Source of the DNA: CBDCFL01 sp965216135
GTDB taxonomy: Bacteria > Pseudomonadota > Alphaproteobacteria > Rhodobacterales > Rhodobacteraceae
DNA length: 64,000 nucleotides
Direction of reading: 5' to 3'
Assembly: GCA_965216135.1 (NCBI GenBank)
Contig: CBDCFL010000019.1
Span: 1-64,000, forward strand
Below are positions 62,497 through 64,000 of this stretch, piece after piece. The position numbers and the translations under genes were made by a program. The notes beneath the pieces are model-generated. The model ran no database searches. It was not told the DNA's origin and saw only the letters and a list, made by a program, of their open reading frames with translations. Numbering within the stretch: position 1 is the stretch's first letter; each line of letters starts with the position of its first letter.

Positions 62497-63822
62497 ATGA
62501 TCAAAATCGAAGACTATGCCTTTCCTGACGGACTTCATCTGCTGACGCGCTGGCAGGCGGGTGACGGGGCGGCTAAGCAAGAGATGACCGATATCTTTGA
62601 TGCCGCCATTGCTGGGGAATTCGACGAAAATTTTGCGGTGCTGGCGCAGCCCAACAAGGTGAATTCAACCGCGTCTGTCCATATGCTGGCACTGTCGGTT
62701 CTGCATGATCTCTATGGTGTGGAATCATGGGACTATTACAACACCGACCCGTATCGCTATGTCCGGGCCAATCTGACAGCAAGCCGCCTGTTGGGGATAA
62801 ACAAGTATTACAATACTTGGGCACTATACGCCTTCACTTGCGAGCCGTTGGGCCAGAAAATGATGTACCCGGACAAGTTTCCTCCAGGGGCTGATCCGGA
62901 TACCACGCTGATCAACCGGGACAATTGGCACCTGCTTGAGACGCCGGATTTTACCACTGGCGTCCCCAAGGGTATTGATGACATCCTGCGTGTGGTAGAA
63001 GAGCTGACCGGCATGCCGCCATTACTGAACATATCGGCACCCTACAGTCTGGCCGCAGATATTTACGGGCAAGAGCCGCTGTTAGCGGATGTGGTGAACG
63101 ACCCGGACAATGTGAATGCACTGCTGGATCATCTTGGCGACAAGGTGCTTGGGCCGTGGATGGATCACCATTTTGAGACATTTTCGAACGGTTGGGTTGA
63201 ACTTTCGGATGCGTCGGGCTCTCCGTTCTTCATCGGTCCGGAAAACTGCAAGAACATGTCCATTCGCTCAATTCGACACATGTTGAAAGACAAGCCCTAT
63301 AAAGAGCGTGTGTTTGACAACAATTACCGCGGCGATTTTGTGGCTGAGGTAAAGAAGAAGGCCCGTGTCTCGCGGCGCAAAGTTGCAAATAGTCCAGCAA
63401 TTGCGGAAGGTGCAAATGTCGGGCGGAAAAACCTGCTCGAGCTGACGGATGCAAAGGTCAGCGTCAACCCAGTCTTCATGATGCGTCTTGAAGCGGACAA
63501 AGTGGATATTTCATTCTACGAACAGCAGGCCATTGAGCGGAACCTTCCGCTGACGTCCGGCATCGGATCGCCCCATATCGATCGGAACAGCATTGAGGAT
63601 CTGGATGTTAAAAAAGCAGAGATTGCCGAAGAAGCCCGGACCTTTGTCAAGGCAATCAAACGCGTCTGCGAAGTCGTCGACCTGCCGGAGGACAATCATG
63701 TCGGGGCTCCTTGGCCCAGCCATATCTATTTCGAAGACATCAACGGGGAGTCACAGTTTGAACTCGTCGAAATTATCCTGAACGAAGTTTACAATTGTGC
63801 GCCGATTGAACGGCGGGCGTGA
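62497..63822 (+). CDS. URO-D/methyltransferase-family protein (MtaA/MtbA clan)
   Basis: 441 residues, intact. The TIM-barrel pattern of the uroporphyrinogen decarboxylase superfamily shows in GMPPLLNISAPYSLAADIYG, then VNDPDNVNALLDHLGDKVLG, ELSDASGSPFFIGPENCKNM and the C-terminal GIGSPHIDRNSIEDLDVKK. Methyl-corrinoid:coenzyme M methyltransferases and other corrinoid-linked methyltransferases belong here as well as HemE. The length and the lack of the HemE N-terminal pattern argue against HemE. In view of the MttB gene at 27893 it may be a methyltransferase partner, but they are 33 kb apart. The start at 62497 follows TTGGACC without a clear ribosome site. Confidence 0.7.
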   Translation: MIKIEDYAFPDGLHLLTRWQAGDGAAKQEMTDIFDAAIAGEFDENFAVLAQPNKVNSTASVHMLALSVLHDLYGVESWDYYNTDPYRYVRANLTASRLLGINKYYNTWALYAFTCEPLGQKMMYPDKFPPGADPDTTLINRDNWHLLETPDFTTGVPKGIDDILRVVEELTGMPPLLNISAPYSLAADIYGQEPLLADVVNDPDNVNALLDHLGDKVLGPWMDHHFETFSNGWVELSDASGSPFFIGPENCKNMSIRSIRHMLKDKPYKERVFDNNYRGDFVAEVKKKARVSRRKVANSPAIAEGANVGRKNLLELTDAKVSVNPVFMMRLEADKVDISFYEQQAIERNLPLTSGIGSPHIDRNSIEDLDVKKAEIAEEARTFVKAIKRVCEVVDLPEDNHVGAPWPSHIYFEDINGESQFELVEIILNEVYNCAPIERRA

Positions 63823-64000
63823 AAGGCAATTGTCGTGAATGTGCCTCTTGTCCAATGCCGACCGAGCGCCGTCAATCCCGCCGCGACCAAGGTTTAGGTT
63901 CTGGATGTTGACGGCGTGTCCCTGACAACTATTTCGGCAACACTCAAGCCTTTGCAGCATGCGAATTTGCTACTGGGACAAGACAGAGTCGGGCTTCAAT

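Noticed and set aside
62497..63822. Uroporphyrinogen decarboxylase HemE
   Set aside because: Too long and without the HemE N-terminal pattern; only the superfamily barrel is shared.

Overview
The window looks like a chromosome segment of a GC-rich alphaproteobacterium, most likely a roseobacter-type member of the Rhodobacterales. The basis is the aerobic cobaltochelatase genes cobS and cobT beside a BolA protein and a J-domain protein; an accB-accC-aat-DUF2155-mlaD-NDUFA12 block; a VPLPA-type C-terminal sorting protein; and aminoethylphosphonate and methylated-amine catabolism genes. This is inferred from gene content; no 16S or marker phylogeny was possible.

Layout. 1-2045: end of an IS3 element, a gene fragment and an IS1595-type element. 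2100-4556: VPLPA protein, DUF4177 protein, bolA, J-domain protein. 4580-11847: three class III nucleotide cyclase paralogues in a row; the first and third are broken by an IS630 copy, an IS1595 copy, an IS630 fragment and frameshifts. 11870-18310: msrB, cobS, a frameshifted oxygenase, cobT and an ArsR-type regulator cut off from its upstream region by an IS630 copy. 18443-18642: a perfect 25-copy 8-bp tandem repeat in front of an aminopeptidase P gene. 20597-24107: DUF427 gene (frameshifted), ClC channel, FAD-linked oxidase. 24194-32571: a catabolic cluster (dapA-like, aldehyde dehydrogenase, MttB-type methyltransferase, acetyltransferase, SDR remnant, TIM-barrel protein, FAD amine oxidase) in which most genes are broken. 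33816-38594: the acc/aat/mlaD/NDUFA12 housekeeping block. 38689-44424: two divergent secreted proteins rich in Lys-Gly, a nested IS630 pair, and a response regulator/histidine kinase pair. 44399-47641: membrane glycosyltransferase, Lrp-type ligand domain protein, hisB, hisH. 49273-62032 (minus strand): a phosphonate island with a dipeptide-type ABC importer, a cytoplasmic phosphodiesterase-like EEP protein, an iron alcohol dehydrogenase, and phnY, phnA and phnW, the last three each with one disabling change. 62497-63822: a URO-D-family protein behind an IS6-type remnant.

How the genes fit together. The island could import an aminoethylphosphonate ester, cleave it inside the cell with the EEP hydrolase, and degrade 2-aminoethylphosphonate by PhnW (to phosphonoacetaldehyde), PhnY (to phosphonoacetate) and PhnA (to acetate and phosphate). 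The MttB cluster looks like demethylation and oxidation of a quaternary or methylated amine. Both are probably non-functional as read here.

The main structural story is transposition. Three related IS630 types (six copies or fragments) leave 3-bp TNA duplications. Two copies sit exactly in a stop codon (TGA or TAA) and the duplication restores it. Many other genes carry single-base indels, several in short homopolymers, so real decay and sequencing error must be separated before the frameshifts are trusted.
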